Source: Rathayibacter agropyri
GTDB lineage: Bacteria; Actinomycetota; Actinomycetes; Actinomycetales; Microbacteriaceae
Length of the DNA stretch: 58,366 nucleotides
Reading direction: 5' to 3'
NCBI RefSeq assembly: GCF_013249015.1
Contig: NZ_JABRPL010000003.1
Coordinates: 1-58,366 of the forward strand
The notes under the pieces were generated by a model. The model made no database searches, was not told where the DNA came from, and worked only from the letters and a program-made list of their open reading frames with translations. Both the position numbers and the translations under genes were made by a program. Numbering within the stretch: position 1 is the first letter of the stretch; each line of letters starts with the position of its first letter. This document shows, piece after piece, positions 1-8,333 of the stretch.

Positions 1-200
1 GTTGAGTTCTCAAGAATCGGACACACCCCGCCTCCACACCACAAAGGCACTTCACAACGAGAGTGATCGAAAAATATATTGCCTGTCTCAAGTATTGCTA
101 CTTGCGACTTATTTAGTAAGTCGGCGATACTAGAGAAGTTCTTCTCTGTATCACCGTGGCAACTTGTGCCGTGGCAACTTGTATAACCTAGCACATCCGC
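1..200 (-). promoter_or_regulatory. AT-rich rRNA-leader-like region at the left edge
   Basis: Bases 1-13 are the complement of TTGAGAACTCAAC, the motif next to the antitermination boxA in many actinobacterial rRNA leaders. Read on the minus strand it points off the window. The next 190 bases are far more AT-rich than the rest of the window. They hold perfect inverted repeats at 105-123 (arms CGACTTA/TAAGTCG, 5-nt loop) and 132-147 (AGAGAAG-TT-CTTCTCT), and a 14-bp direct repeat CCGTGGCAACTTGT at 154-167 and 169-182. The inference is that this is the promoter and leader of an rRNA operon lying to the left. No rRNA sequence itself is present, so this rests on one motif and on composition. Confidence 0.35.
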
Positions 201-634
201 AGACCGTGTCAAATCCGGCCTCTTCGCGATGCCGTCACGCTCGTAAGCGCTCCGGCGTTTCCCGCATCAGGACCGTGGTCCTGCGCCGGGCGGCGAAGAT
301 GCTGGATCTGAGGGATCCTGCGAAGGCTTTACATCCGTGCGGTAAACCGACCCCGAAGGCCTGTCTTACCGAGTGGATGGTCCCTATTGAGGCCGGGACG
401 TGGGAGCTGCTGCTCTTTCCGTTTCCCTGCGGCCTTTGTGGCGACTCGGGATAAGTTACGCAGCAATGGCGCTGCTGTCAAACGGTGGCCGAAAATGGCG
501 CATCCCGGGCGTGTCGTGACAAGCGTCGGGCCCGGCCCAGGAGTTGCGGCGGCCCAACGAAGCTGGAACGCAAGCGAGGAGCGTGCGGCCCGGATTCGTC
601 GGTACCGCCCGCTCCTCGACGGGGCGACCAGGAT
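201..634. other. no recognisable gene
   Basis: Open frames here (for example 164-454 on the plus strand) give Arg/Pro-rich translations without family resemblance, plausible ribosome-binding sites or the codon pattern of the flanking genes. Apart from the weak hairpin at 575-618, nothing in this stretch can be supported as a feature. Confidence 0.5.
575..618 (-). terminator. possible terminator of the catalase gene
   Basis: Nine-base arms CGAGGAGCG (575-583) and CGCTCCTCG (610-618) are perfectly complementary with a 26-nt loop, 17 bases past the catalase stop codon. There is no T-run and the loop is long, so the call is weak. Confidence 0.3.
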
Positions 635-2134
635 CTACACCCCGATGCCCACCTGCTCCGGCGAGACGTCCGCACCCGGTGCGGACGGCTGGAGCGCCTC
701 GGCGACCCGCTGAGCGAGCGAGGTGTCGACGTTCGCCCAGTACTGGAGCACGCGCTCACGCAACTCGGCCCGAGTGACCTTCGACACGTGCCCGGCGATG
801 TTCGAGACGAGGCGGGCCCGCGCATCATCGTCCAGCACCTCGCGGTAGAGGGTTCCCGCCTGGCCGAAGTCGTCGTCCTCCGGGTGCAGGGTTGCCGCGG
901 CGCGCGTCAGCTCGCCGTCGGCCTCCCAGCCGGTTGACTCCGCGGCACGGGCGGGATCGGCGTGAGCCCCACCCTGCGTGTTGGGCGCGTAGACCGGGAC
1001 TTCCGACTTCTGAAAGTCGAACCGCATCGGGCCGTCCTTCGAGTACGAGTGCACCGCCGATTTCGGAGCGTTGACCGGCAGCTGCGCATGATTCGTCCCC
1101 ACGCGGTAACGGTGGGCATCGGCATAGCTAAAGATGCGCGCGAGCAGCATCTTGTCGGGGCTGGCCGCGATCCCGGGCACGAAGTTCGACGGGGCGAAGG
1201 CCGCCTGCTCGATTTGCGCGAAGTAGTTCTCGGGGTTGCGGTCGAGCCTCATCGTGCCGACCTCGATCAGCGGGTAGTCGGAGTGAGGCCAGACCTTGGT
1301 GAGGTCAAACGGGTTGAAGCGGTAGCTCTTCGCGTCGTCGTACGGCATGACCTGCACCGAGAGTGTCCACGACGGGAAGTCGCCGCGATCGATCGCGGAG
1401 GACAGGTCGCGGATGTGGAAATCGGCGTCCTCTCCTGCGATCTGGTCGGCCTGCTCCTGGCTCAGGATCTCAATGCCCTGATCGGTCTTGAAGTGGTACT
1501 TGACCCAGAAGCGCTCGCCGGCCGCGTTGATCCACTGGTAGGTGTGCGAGCCGAAGCCGTCCATGTGCCGCCAGGAGGCCGGAAGCCCGCGGTCGCCCAT
1601 CAGCCAGGTGACCTGGTGTGCCGACTCGGGCGAGAGGGTCCAGAAGTCCCACTGCATGTCGTGGTCGCGGAGGTGGCTGCCGGCCAGACGCTTCTGCGAG
1701 CGGATGAAGTCGGGGAACTTGATGCCGTCGCGGAGGAAGAACACCGGGGTGTTGTTACCGACGAGGTCGTAATTGCCCTCGCTCGTGTAGAACTTCAGCG
1801 CGAATCCGCGAGGGTCGCGCCAGGTGTCGGGCGAACCCTGCTCACCGGCAACGGTTGAGAAGCGCGCGAGCATCTCGGTCTCGACTCCCGGCTGGAAGAG
1901 CGCGGCCCGGGTGTAGGCGCTGACGTCGCCGGTGGTGGTGAAGCGGCCGAAGGCTCCGCCGCCCTTGGCGTGGACGACCCGCTCCGGGATGCGCTCACGG
2001 TTGAACTGGGCGAGCTTCTCGACGAGGTAGTGGTCGTGGAGCGCGAGGGGCCCGTCGGCTCCGACACTCAGCGAGTGCTCGTCGCTGGCGACCGGTGCTC
2101 CGGAGTTCGTGGTGGTAAATCGTTCCTCGGTCAT
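635..2134 (-). CDS. katA: heme catalase (clade-3-type monofunctional)
   Basis: Cytoplasmic heme catalase that disproportionates hydrogen peroxide to water and oxygen. The 499-residue protein has the normal length of a small-subunit catalase. The distal His is H55 in [14 protein letters not shown], the distal Asn lies in [11 protein letters not shown] (about residue 127-128), and the proximal heme-ligating Tyr is Y337 in [16 protein letters not shown] ribosome-binding site sits three bases before the ATG, slightly closer than usual. It lies 60 bp behind a Fur-family gene on the same strand, the usual layout of a peroxide-responsive repressor with its catalase, so co-transcription and peroxide induction are likely. 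Nothing in the protein is truncated or odd. Confidence 0.97.
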   Translation of the reverse strand: MTEERFTTTNSGAPVASDEHSLSVGADGPLALHDHYLVEKLAQFNRERIPERVVHAKGGGAFGRFTTTGDVSAYTRAALFQPGVETEMLARFSTVAGEQGSPDTWRDPRGFALKFYTSEGNYDLVGNNTPVFFLRDGIKFPDFIRSQKRLAGSHLRDHDMQWDFWTLSPESAHQVTWLMGDRGLPASWRHMDGFGSHTYQWINAAGERFWVKYHFKTDQGIEILSQEQADQIAGEDADFHIRDLSSAIDRGDFPSWTLSVQVMPYDDAKSYRFNPFDLTKVWPHSDYPLIEVGTMRLDRNPENYFAQIEQAAFAPSNFVPGIAASPDKMLLARIFSYADAHRYRVGTNHAQLPVNAPKSAVHSYSKDGPMRFDFQKSEVPVYAPNTQGGAHADPARAAESTGWEADGELTRAAATLHPEDDDFGQAGTLYREVLDDDARARLVSNIAGHVSKVTRAELRERVLQYWANVDTSLAQRVAEALQPSAPGADVSPEQVGIGV

Positions 2135-2194
2135 GTTCCTCCTATCGGCGAGCGGCCCGGTGGGCCTCCCGCGTCGGTGTTGAGCGGATATCTG

Positions 2195-2617
2195 TCAGTG
2201 CACCGCAAGAACCTGGCAATCGGGACAGGTGCCCCAGAAAGTGACATCCGCGGTGTCGATGGCGAAGCCGCTCGCCATCGACGGGTGCAGGCACGGGGCC
2301 TCACCGACGAGGCAGTCGACGTCGGCGATGGCTCCGCAGCCGCGGCAGACAACATGGTGGTGATTGTCGCCGACCCGCAGCTCGAAGCGTCGGGGGTGAC
2401 CCTCCGGCTCGATCCGGCGAGCGAGTCCGGCGTCGGTGAAGGCCGCGAGGACCCCATACACCGCCTGCGATGACGAGTCGGGGAGGCTCTCGCGCACCCG
2501 GGTGAGGAGCCCCTCGACTCCGGAGTGCGGATGCTCCTCGAGCGCGAGGATCACCGCTCGCCGGGTGGCCGTGGCCTTGAGACCCGACGCCCGGAGCCGA
2601 TCATCGACTGTGGTCAT
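2195..2617 (-). CDS. Fur/PerR-family peroxide or metal-responsive repressor
   Basis: 140-residue Fur superfamily regulator. The N-terminal winged helix spans about residues 1-80, with recognition helix near SSSQAVYGVL (48-57). The dimerisation domain has a metal-binding HHHVVCRGCG segment (86-95). C91, C94, C131 and C134 form the two CxxC pairs of the structural zinc site. The gene lies immediately upstream of the heme catalase, which in actinobacteria normally marks a CatR/FurA/PerR-type peroxide sensor controlling itself and the catalase. Whether it senses peroxide through Fe-catalysed His oxidation cannot be read from sequence. An imperfect Fur-like palindrome lies about 20 bases upstream of its start. 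Confidence 0.93.
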   Translation of the reverse strand: MTTVDDRLRASGLKATATRRAVILALEEHPHSGVEGLLTRVRESLPDSSSQAVYGVLAAFTDAGLARRIEPEGHPRRFELRVGDNHHHVVCRGCGAIADVDCLVGEAPCLHPSMASGFAIDTADVTFWGTCPDCQVLAVH

Positions 2618-2636
2618 GAGGGCGACGGTAGCGTCG

Positions 2637-2656
2637 TTGTCTTGACCAAGTCACAA
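2637..2656 (-). promoter_or_regulatory. candidate Fur/PerR operator upstream of the repressor gene
   Basis: TTGT-CTTGACCAAG-TCACAA contains a perfect CTTG-AC-CAAG core flanked by TTGT and ACAA arms with a two-base asymmetry. It is 20 bases upstream of the Fur-family ATG, where an autoregulatory operator would sit. It resembles the TTGN-rich boxes bound by Fur proteins; binding is inferred. Confidence 0.4.
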
Positions 2657-2746
2657 CACACGGCGGTCGACGCGATCTGGCGGGTGAATGGCACGATCCG
2701 TGCCCCTCCCGGCGAAGGGAGGCGGATCCCCCGGGTCGTGCGACTG

Positions 2747-4027
2747 TCACGCGACCGGACCCTCAGCCAGCACGACCGGTGCCGAGTGTGCAGCACCCGA
2801 GGCGTCGATCCAGGACACGACCACGGATTCGCCGGGTTCACGCGCGGCGAGCGTCGCGGAGAGAGCGTCGGCGGAGGCGATCGCCGTGCCGTCGACTGCC
2901 GTGACGGTGTCGCCAGCAGCGAGTCCCGCCGCCGCGGCCGGACCTTTCGTGACGACTCCCGCGATCAGGGCGCCGGAGGCGGCGACGGCCGCCCGCCCCT
3001 GCCGCACCGAGGTATTCGACGACAGGGACACTCCGAGGAAGGCGGGGTAGCCGATCTGCACGGTCGCCGTCTCGGCACCCGCCTCAATGGTGGCGACGAT
3101 ATCGAGCGCGGTTGAAATCGGAATAGCGAAGCCGGTGATGTCGGCCGTGCCACTCGAGGCTGCGGTGTCGATCCCGACCACCCGGCCTGCCGAATCGACC
3201 AGCGGGCCACCGGAGTCGCCCGCGACGATATCGGCGTCGATCTGGATCAGGCCGGTGAGAGTCTCGCCCGAGGCCCCCGACTCGGAACTCGTGGTGATCT
3301 GCTGGTTGAGAGCGGTCACGGATCCGGCGGCGGCGGTGAGGTTACCGGCTCCCCCAGCGTTGCCCACCGCGGTCACCGCATCCCCCACCGCGGCGCCGTC
3401 GGTGTTGAGGCGTGCAGGAGTGAGGTCGGAGGCATTCTCGAGCTGGAGGACGGCGACATCATGCGTTGCATCGGTGCCGACGACGCGGGCGGAGTAGCTG
3501 CGCCCGGAGGACTCGACGGTCACCGTGACGGTTGTAGCCCCCGCGACGACGTGGTTGTTCGTGAGGATCATGCCGTCCGAGGTGAGGATCACGCCGGTGC
3601 CGGCGGAGCGGGCGTTCTGGTAGGTGAGATCGGAGGTGATCGTCACGACTCCGGCGGTCTGCGCGGTGCTTGCAGGGACGGCCTCCGTCGCGGTGGAGGA
3701 GCCGTAGCCACCCGAGTCGTAGCCACCCGAGTGGATCGACCCGCCAGGGTACGGCGAGATCGTGATGTCGCCGCGCGAGCCGCCGGGGTGGACCGTGGCG
3801 GTCGTGCTGGAGGAGGCGGAGGCGGCAGGTTCGACGCGACCGGCGTACGAGACGCCGCCCGCTGCGACTCCGATGAGCACCGCGAGGCCCGCGCCGCCTG
3901 CGATCAGCGCATGACGGCGACGGCGACGGTCGTCGGCGTGTAACGCCCGGCGCTCCTCGGCGGCGTCTGCCTGCGCCGCAGTGGGGTCGGCGAGTTCGCG
4001 CTCGTTGGGTTCGTGTCGCTCGTTCAT
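2747..4027 (-). CDS. membrane-anchored HtrA-like serine protease with PDZ domain
   Basis: 426-residue trypsin-like protease of the HtrA/DegP class (PepD-like in actinobacteria), predicted to degrade or refold misfolded proteins outside the membrane. The order is: charged cytoplasmic tail (1-38), one membrane helix (about 40-60), Ser/Gly-rich linker (65-120), protease domain with catalytic H159 (TNNHVV), D190 (ATHDVAVL) and S272 (AGDSGGPLV), and a C-terminal PDZ domain (about 330-415). All three catalytic residues are present. It is transcribed toward the Fur-catalase pair but is separated from it by 129 bases containing the Fur promoter, so it is probably its own unit. It is divergent from the VOC gene. 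Confidence 0.92.
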   Translation of the reverse strand: MNERHEPNERELADPTAAQADAAEERRALHADDRRRRRHALIAGGAGLAVLIGVAAGGVSYAGRVEPAASASSSTTATVHPGGSRGDITISPYPGGSIHSGGYDSGGYGSSTATEAVPASTAQTAGVVTITSDLTYQNARSAGTGVILTSDGMILTNNHVVAGATTVTVTVESSGRSYSARVVGTDATHDVAVLQLENASDLTPARLNTDGAAVGDAVTAVGNAGGAGNLTAAAGSVTALNQQITTSSESGASGETLTGLIQIDADIVAGDSGGPLVDSAGRVVGIDTAASSGTADITGFAIPISTALDIVATIEAGAETATVQIGYPAFLGVSLSSNTSVRQGRAAVAASGALIAGVVTKGPAAAAGLAAGDTVTAVDGTAIASADALSATLAAREPGESVVVSWIDASGAAHSAPVVLAEGPVA

Positions 4028-4141
4028 GATGTCGTCCTCGTGACCGGGGTCGCCCCGGACGGCGACCGGACCCTATTCCACGGCCGCAGTCCCCGCGCAA
4101 GCTGGGCGCTGCTTATGTGTCTCCCAAGACCGTCTGCTCGA

Positions 4142-4159
4142 TAGTTGTGGCGACAACTA
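4142..4159. promoter_or_regulatory. perfect MarR-type inverted repeat
   Basis: TAGTTGT-GGCG-ACAACTA has seven-base arms that match exactly. It ends 20 bases before the GTG start chosen for the VOC protein and lies 114 bases from the divergent HtrA-like start. Palindromes of this form are typical MarR-family operators, and MarR regulators often control ring-cleaving dioxygenase-type VOC genes. No marR gene is present in this window. Confidence 0.55.
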
Positions 4160-4179
4160 AAGATGGCTACCGTGAGAGC

Positions 4180-5049
4180 GTGACCTTTTCCTCCCCCGAC
4201 CTGCTCGCTCCGGATACCGCAATGGGGGCCGTGACTCTCCGCGTCGCCGACCTTGACGGGCTGATCGCCTACTACCGCGACGCCGTGACACTCGATCTCC
4301 TGGCGCACGACGGCTCCGTTGCGGTGCTCGGTCGCGGCGGCGTGCCCATCGTGATCCTCCAGCACGCTCCCGAACTGACGCACGCCTCGCCGCAGAGCGC
4401 GGGGCTGTTCCACACGGCGATCCTCTTCGAGTCGGAGGCGGCGCTCGCGGCAGCCGTGCACAGCGTCGCCACCCGCCACCCGGGCTCGTTCACCGGCAGC
4501 TCCGACCACCTGGTCAGCAAGGCCTTCTACTTCGACGACCCCGAACACAACGGCGTCGAGCTCTACTGGGACCGCGACCGCACGCAGTGGTCGTGGACGC
4601 ACGGGCGGATCGAGATGGGCACCCTGTTCCTGGACCCGAACCGGTTCCTGCAGGAGCACCTGACCGAGGAAGCGATGGTGCAGCCCCGGCTGGGCGGCGC
4701 CTCCATCGGGCACGTGCACCTGAGCGTCGGCGACGTCGCCACCGCGAAAGAGTTCTACGTCGACCGTCTCGGCTTCGAGACGACAATCGCGTACGGCACG
4801 CAGGCGCTGTTCGTCTCGGCGGGCGGGTATCACCACCACATGGCGATGAATACCTGGAACTCGGCCGGGGCCGGGCGGCGAAAGCGCGCTCTCGGGCTTG
4901 GGCAGGTGGAAATCGTCGTCCCTGGCGCCGATGACCTCGGGGCACTCGGCGAGCGACTCGCGAGCTCGAGAGTCGCCACCCGCGACGACGGCCGCGCGCT
5001 CGCCTTCGAGGACCCGTGGTCGAACACCCTTCGCGTGACGACACCCTGA
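4180..5049 (+). CDS. VOC-family (glyoxalase/extradiol dioxygenase-like) protein, CatE-type
   Basis: Two tandem vicinal-oxygen-chelate modules. Each starts with a typical strand (GAVTLRVADLDGLIAYY and IGHVHLSVGDVATAKEFY), and metal-ligand His/Glu residues appear in the second module's GHVHL, YHHHM and similar positions. This matches the ring-cleaving dioxygenase CatE/MhqO group. The substrate is unknown. An ATG at 4117 would extend the frame, but it would place the perfect inverted repeat 4142-4159 inside the coding sequence. The GTG at 4180 gives a 289-residue protein of normal family length, so it is preferred. The gene is monocistronic, and MarR-type repression is likely. Confidence 0.85.
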   Translation: MTFSSPDLLAPDTAMGAVTLRVADLDGLIAYYRDAVTLDLLAHDGSVAVLGRGGVPIVILQHAPELTHASPQSAGLFHTAILFESEAALAAAVHSVATRHPGSFTGSSDHLVSKAFYFDDPEHNGVELYWDRDRTQWSWTHGRIEMGTLFLDPNRFLQEHLTEEAMVQPRLGGASIGHVHLSVGDVATAKEFYVDRLGFETTIAYGTQALFVSAGGYHHHMAMNTWNSAGAGRRKRALGLGQVEIVVPGADDLGALGERLASSRVATRDDGRALAFEDPWSNTLRVTTP

Positions 5050-5078
5050 CCCGCTGCTACCGCCACCTCTGCTCCCGC

Positions 5079-5164
5079 CGCGAAATGTCGCGACATCGGG
5101 TCATTCGGACGAGATGCGACGCCTCGGCGGCCGATGTCGTCCGGGCGTGGGGATCTCGCGAGAT
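5079..5164. repeat. intergenic palindromic repeat, copy 1
   Basis: Begins with CGCGAAATGTCGCGA and continues with ATCGG, then CGGACGAGAT at 5107-5116. The same modules in the same order recur at 54070-54106. ATGTCGCGACAT (5085-5096) and ATCTCGCGAGAT (5153-5164) are perfect palindromes, and CGGACGA...TCGTCCG arms (5107-5142) can form a larger hairpin. It follows the VOC stop codon and precedes the purS promoter, so it may also terminate the VOC transcript. Confidence 0.5.
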
Positions 5165-5242
5165 GCGGCGGGGCAGCGCGGAGTGCCGCGGGTACGATGA
5201 TCGCGCGGAAGACCGCACTCCCCCGAGACTCCGGAGAACACG

Positions 5243-5500
5243 GTGCCTACGATCGTCGTTGAAGTCATGCCCAAAGCCGAACTGCTCGATCCGCAGGGGA
5301 AGGCAGTGGCCGGTGCGCTCGCGCGGCTGGGCCACTCCGCTCTGCAGGGGGTGCGGGTGGGCAAGCGCTTCGAGATCACGGTCGACGAGGTCACCGACGA
5401 GGTGCGCGCCGCGGTGCAGCAGGTCGCCGACGACATGCTGTCGAACTCGGTCATTGAGGACGTCGTTGGCATCCACTACCCGGCACAGGACGCGCGATGA
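5243..5500 (+). CDS. purS: phosphoribosylformylglycinamidine synthase subunit PurS
   Basis: Small 85-residue subunit that bridges PurQ and PurL in the three-part FGAM synthase, the fourth step of purine synthesis. It has the family's fold signature: a [20 protein letters not shown] start, a [10 protein letters not shown] strand, and the NSVIEDVVG helix end. It starts with GTG at 5243, preceded by GGAG at 5233-5236 with six-base spacing. TACGAT at 5193-5198 is a plausible -10 box, giving a short leader. The stop overlaps the purQ start by four bases (ATGA), so PurS and PurQ are translationally coupled. The PurL partner is encoded 11 kb downstream. Confidence 0.95.
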   Translation: MPTIVVEVMPKAELLDPQGKAVAGALARLGHSALQGVRVGKRFEITVDEVTDEVRAAVQQVADDMLSNSVIEDVVGIHYPAQDAR

Positions 5501-6195
5501 GGATCGGCGTCATCACGTTTCCCGGCTCGCTCGATGATCGCGACGCCCAGCGCGCCGTCCGGTTCGCCGGCGCGGAGCCGGTGGCTCTGTGGCACGGCGA
5601 CCACGACCTCGACGGTGTCGACGCGATTGTGCTGCCCGGCGGATTCTCGTACGGCGACTACCTGCGCTGCGGCGCCATCGCCTCCCACTCCCCGATCATG
5701 CGCGAGGTGATCGACGCGGCGAACGCCGGAACGCCCGTGCTCGGCATCTGCAACGGTTTCCAAATGCTGACCGAGGCGCATCTGCTGCCCGGCGGCCTGA
5801 TCCGCAACGACGTCGGCTCATTCGTCTGCCACGACCAGCGCCTGCTCGTTGCGAGCACCGCGACCGCCTGGACCAACGGCTTCGAACCCGGCCAGGAAAT
5901 CACGATCCCGCTGAAGAACGGCGAGGGCGGATACATCGCGTCGGCCGAGACACTGCTCGAGCTCGAGGCGGAGGGACGGGTCGTCGTCCGCTACCTTGGG
6001 CAGAATCCCAATGGCTCGATGAATGACATCGCCGGCATCAGCAACGCCCGCGGCAACGTGGTGGGCCTGATGCCGCATCCGGAGCACGCGGTCGAGCCCG
6101 GCTTTGGCCCCGACACTACGGCCGCCATGCGCTCAGGAGTCGATGGGCTGGCATTCTTCACCTCCGCGGTGCGCGCGCTGGTCGCCTCCGCCTGA
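5497..6195 (+). CDS. purQ: phosphoribosylformylglycinamidine synthase subunit PurQ
   Basis: Glutamine amidotransferase (class I, triad type) that supplies ammonia to PurL for FGAM formation. At 232 residues it is full length. The oxyanion strand [11 protein letters not shown] is followed by the nucleophile C85 in LGICNGFQ, with H194 and E196 in LMPHPEHA completing the triad. It overlaps purS by four bases. A short hairpin-like GCCCGC...GCGGG lies just after the stop, and the next gene is convergent, so the purSQ transcript probably ends here. Confidence 0.97.
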   Translation: MRIGVITFPGSLDDRDAQRAVRFAGAEPVALWHGDHDLDGVDAIVLPGGFSYGDYLRCGAIASHSPIMREVIDAANAGTPVLGICNGFQMLTEAHLLPGGLIRNDVGSFVCHDQRLLVASTATAWTNGFEPGQEITIPLKNGEGGYIASAETLLELEAEGRVVVRYLGQNPNGSMNDIAGISNARGNVVGLMPHPEHAVEPGFGPDTTAAMRSGVDGLAFFTSAVRALVASA

Positions 6196-6244
6196 CGCAG
6201 GACTGCCCGCTGGAGGCGGGTGGAGACGGCCAGGTGGACGGGAC

Positions 6245-7642
6245 TCAGCGGTCGCGGTCCGCGAGGTAGCTTCGCGCCATGGCATGCAGAGCCAGGACGG
6301 ACGCGGCATGGGCCGCGGGAGTGAAGGAAGTGAAGGCGTTGCGCGCGGCAGCGGCCGCCTCGCGGACCAGGGCGCGGTCGCTGCACAGCCCTTCGAGATA
6401 GGTGGCGAAAGCGGCGGGCTCCACCGGCGCGAGAAGTCCCGGGCCGTTGAGTCCCTCCTCAAGGTCGGGGTCGACGTACACGACGCCGCGGCCTTCCCGC
6501 AGCGCCTCGACGATGATCATCGGCTGATTGTCGAATCCGAACGAGGTGAGGACGACCAGGTCGGACTCCCGGATGACATTCCCGACCTGGCTGTTCTCGA
6601 CGAACCCACGAAAGGTGATCGCCGTCGATCCTGCCGCGAGCCGGACGGCGCGTGCGAGCGAGGGTCCGGTCCCGATGACCTCGACCCGGATCGCCTCGCG
6701 GTTCCGCTCCAGGATGAGCAGGCACGCCTCGATGAAAGGCAGAAGGCGCTTCTCCGGCGCGCACCGGCCGATCCAGAGCAGGCGCAGCGGGGCCCCGCCT
6801 TCTGCACCGGCCTCTGCCTGACTGTGCTCGGGGTCGGCGGCGGCCTGTACCCGAGGCAGCACGGTGTTGGGCAGCACCTCGACCCTCGGCACGCCCGCCC
6901 GCCGAAGAGCCTCGGCCTGGTGACGGGAGGGCGAGATCACGAGATCGGCGCGAGCAGCAGTGCTCCGGGTGACGTCCCGCAGAAGGTCGCCGAGGCGGTC
7001 GCGTCCGGCCCGCCCTTGTCGCGGTCGGCGACCGGTCACGACGGCGAAGTAGGTCGCTGCGAACGGGGCCAGCAAATGCCCGACAAGGCCGGGCACGCCG
7101 CGCCAAAAGAACGTGTGCACCGTGGCGATCGACGGGATCGAGAGTTGTGCGGCGACATCGATCGCGGCGACGGCCAGGCCGAAGTCGGAGTGCACGTGGA
7201 CCGCGCCGACGCCCTCGTCGCGGAAGAGCGCCTCCAGCATCGAACGAGTGCGCTTGGTGTTGCGAATCACCGGCAGACTGACGATCGGGAGCCTCGGCGC
7301 CGGCACCAGGCGCACATCGATGCCGTCGAGCGGAAGCGTCGTAGACGAGTCCGGGACGACCAGCACGACAGAAATGCCCGCCTGCACGAGACTCCTGCAC
7401 TCCGCGACCATCGCCGTCTGCGCACCGCCTGTGTAGTCGAGTGCATAGTCGCAGACGACCGCGACTGTCGCTCGGGCCACCTGCGATCGGGGTCCCCCAT
7501 TGGCCGGGTCCGCCCCGTGCACGGCCCTCGCGGCGAGCTGCGACTTTCTCACGACCATCGGGCTGACGCTAGCACGTGCCCTATCGCCTCCTTTCGGGAG
7601 GCGCGTCATCCGCCGAGGAGGCGCAAGAGGCGCGGCCGGCAA
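6245..7642 (-). CDS. GT4-type glycosyltransferase
   Basis: Predicted cytoplasmic GT-B glycosyltransferase, 465 residues from the longest start. The N-terminal Rossmann domain begins near ATVAVVCDYALDYTGGAQTA. The C-terminal domain shows the nucleotide-sugar-binding pattern with GRCAPEKRLLPFIEAC and the acidic E-x7-E-like segment in FGFDNQPMIIVEALREG. The acceptor is unknown; glycolipid or wall-polymer synthesis is usual for the family. The start is uncertain. The ATG at 7558 gives a more natural N-terminus (437 residues), because the first 28 residues of the long form are Pro/Arg-rich and an AAAGGAGG lies inside them (7587-7594) within a small GCCTCC-CGAAA-GGAGGC hairpin. It is convergent with purQ and no partner genes are adjacent. 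Confidence 0.85.
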   Translation of the reverse strand: MPAAPLAPPRRMTRLPKGGDRARASVSPMVVRKSQLAARAVHGADPANGGPRSQVARATVAVVCDYALDYTGGAQTAMVAECRSLVQAGISVVLVVPDSSTTLPLDGIDVRLVPAPRLPIVSLPVIRNTKRTRSMLEALFRDEGVGAVHVHSDFGLAVAAIDVAAQLSIPSIATVHTFFWRGVPGLVGHLLAPFAATYFAVVTGRRPRQGRAGRDRLGDLLRDVTRSTAARADLVISPSRHQAEALRRAGVPRVEVLPNTVLPRVQAAADPEHSQAEAGAEGGAPLRLLWIGRCAPEKRLLPFIEACLLILERNREAIRVEVIGTGPSLARAVRLAAGSTAITFRGFVENSQVGNVIRESDLVVLTSFGFDNQPMIIVEALREGRGVVYVDPDLEEGLNGPGLLAPVEPAAFATYLEGLCSDRALVREAAAAARNAFTSFTPAAHAASVLALHAMARSYLADRDR

Positions 7643-7816
7643 CCGCTGAGCGTGGCGACTCCGAGCAGGTCCACGGTCGCATGTCGATCACCGCCGCGGT
7701 CTTGACCCCGAGATGCGGAGGGAATCGGTAGGGGTTACCTCCACTTTGAGGTGGGGCGGAACGCCGACCTCGGGACGAGACCGTTGGATTGTGCACGTGC
7801 ACGCGAGCGATGGCGC

Positions 7817-8068
7817 TCAGGCCGCTACGAGCTTCGCCAGGTAGGTCGCGGATGTGAGGGACAGGCGCGGTTCCGCCTGTCGGAAGGCGTAGATGGCGGC
7901 GACCTGCTTCCGCGGCTCGATTCCTCGCTGTGCGAGCAGACCGCGGCCCCACTCGACCGCGGAGGCGACGGCCACCGAGGTGGTCACGGCCCCGTCGCCG
8001 AAGATGGCCACGAGCCGCTCGGCCGGATCGGTGTGGTCACCCAGGAGAAGCCTGAGGAGAGATGCCAT
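7817..8068 (-). CDS. small hypothetical protein (83 aa)
   Basis: The frame is open from 8260, but the ATG at 8068 is supported by AAAGGA eight bases upstream, and the preceding 64 residues look non-coding (Arg/Trp-rich). The protein begins MASLLRLLLGDHTDPAERL and appears helical and soluble, with an amphipathic N-terminus and an Ala/Leu-rich C-terminus. No family was recognised. It is divergent from the LuxR-type gene, and 265 bases with a perfect 12-bp palindrome lie between the two starts. Confidence 0.6.
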   Translation of the reverse strand: MASLLRLLLGDHTDPAERLVAIFGDGAVTTSVAVASAVEWGRGLLAQRGIEPRKQVAAIYAFRQAEPRLSLTSATYLAKLVAA

Positions 8069-8250
8069 GGTGTGTTTCCTTTCTCTCGTCGTGAGGTGCG
8101 TGACCCAGAAGCCTGGGCGCTCTGACATCGTCGCCCATCGATCGCAGAGCCGCCATCGAACGGACGTACCTTCGTCGAGCCGTGGCATGGTCCAGGAGAA
8201 CGAGAGGGCGCATTGGACGTGCGCGGAGACAACAATCGCGCCTTTCTCAG

Positions 8251-8262
8251 CTTTGTACAAAG
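8251..8262. promoter_or_regulatory. 12-bp perfect palindrome between divergent genes
   Basis: CTTTGTACAAAG is fully self-complementary. It lies 72 bases upstream of the LuxR-type start and 183 bases from the 83-aa ORF start, in an otherwise GC-rich spacer. TAGAGT at 8270-8275 could be a -10 box next to it. A role as operator, perhaps for autoregulation by the adjacent LuxR-type protein, is inferred. Confidence 0.35.
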
Positions 8263-8333
8263 TTCCTGACTAGAGTGACGGCCGACCAGGGGCGTGTTCC
8301 GTGCGCTCCGGGTGAGCCCGGGGAGTTGCAGAC

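Noticed and set aside
164-454. 96-codon ORF near the left edge
   Set aside because: No ribosome-binding site, no family resemblance and an Arg/Pro-biased translation.
6104-7705. Plus-strand open frame of 533 codons opposite the glycosyltransferase
   Set aside because: GC-rich antisense shadow with no family features, overlapping the end of purQ.
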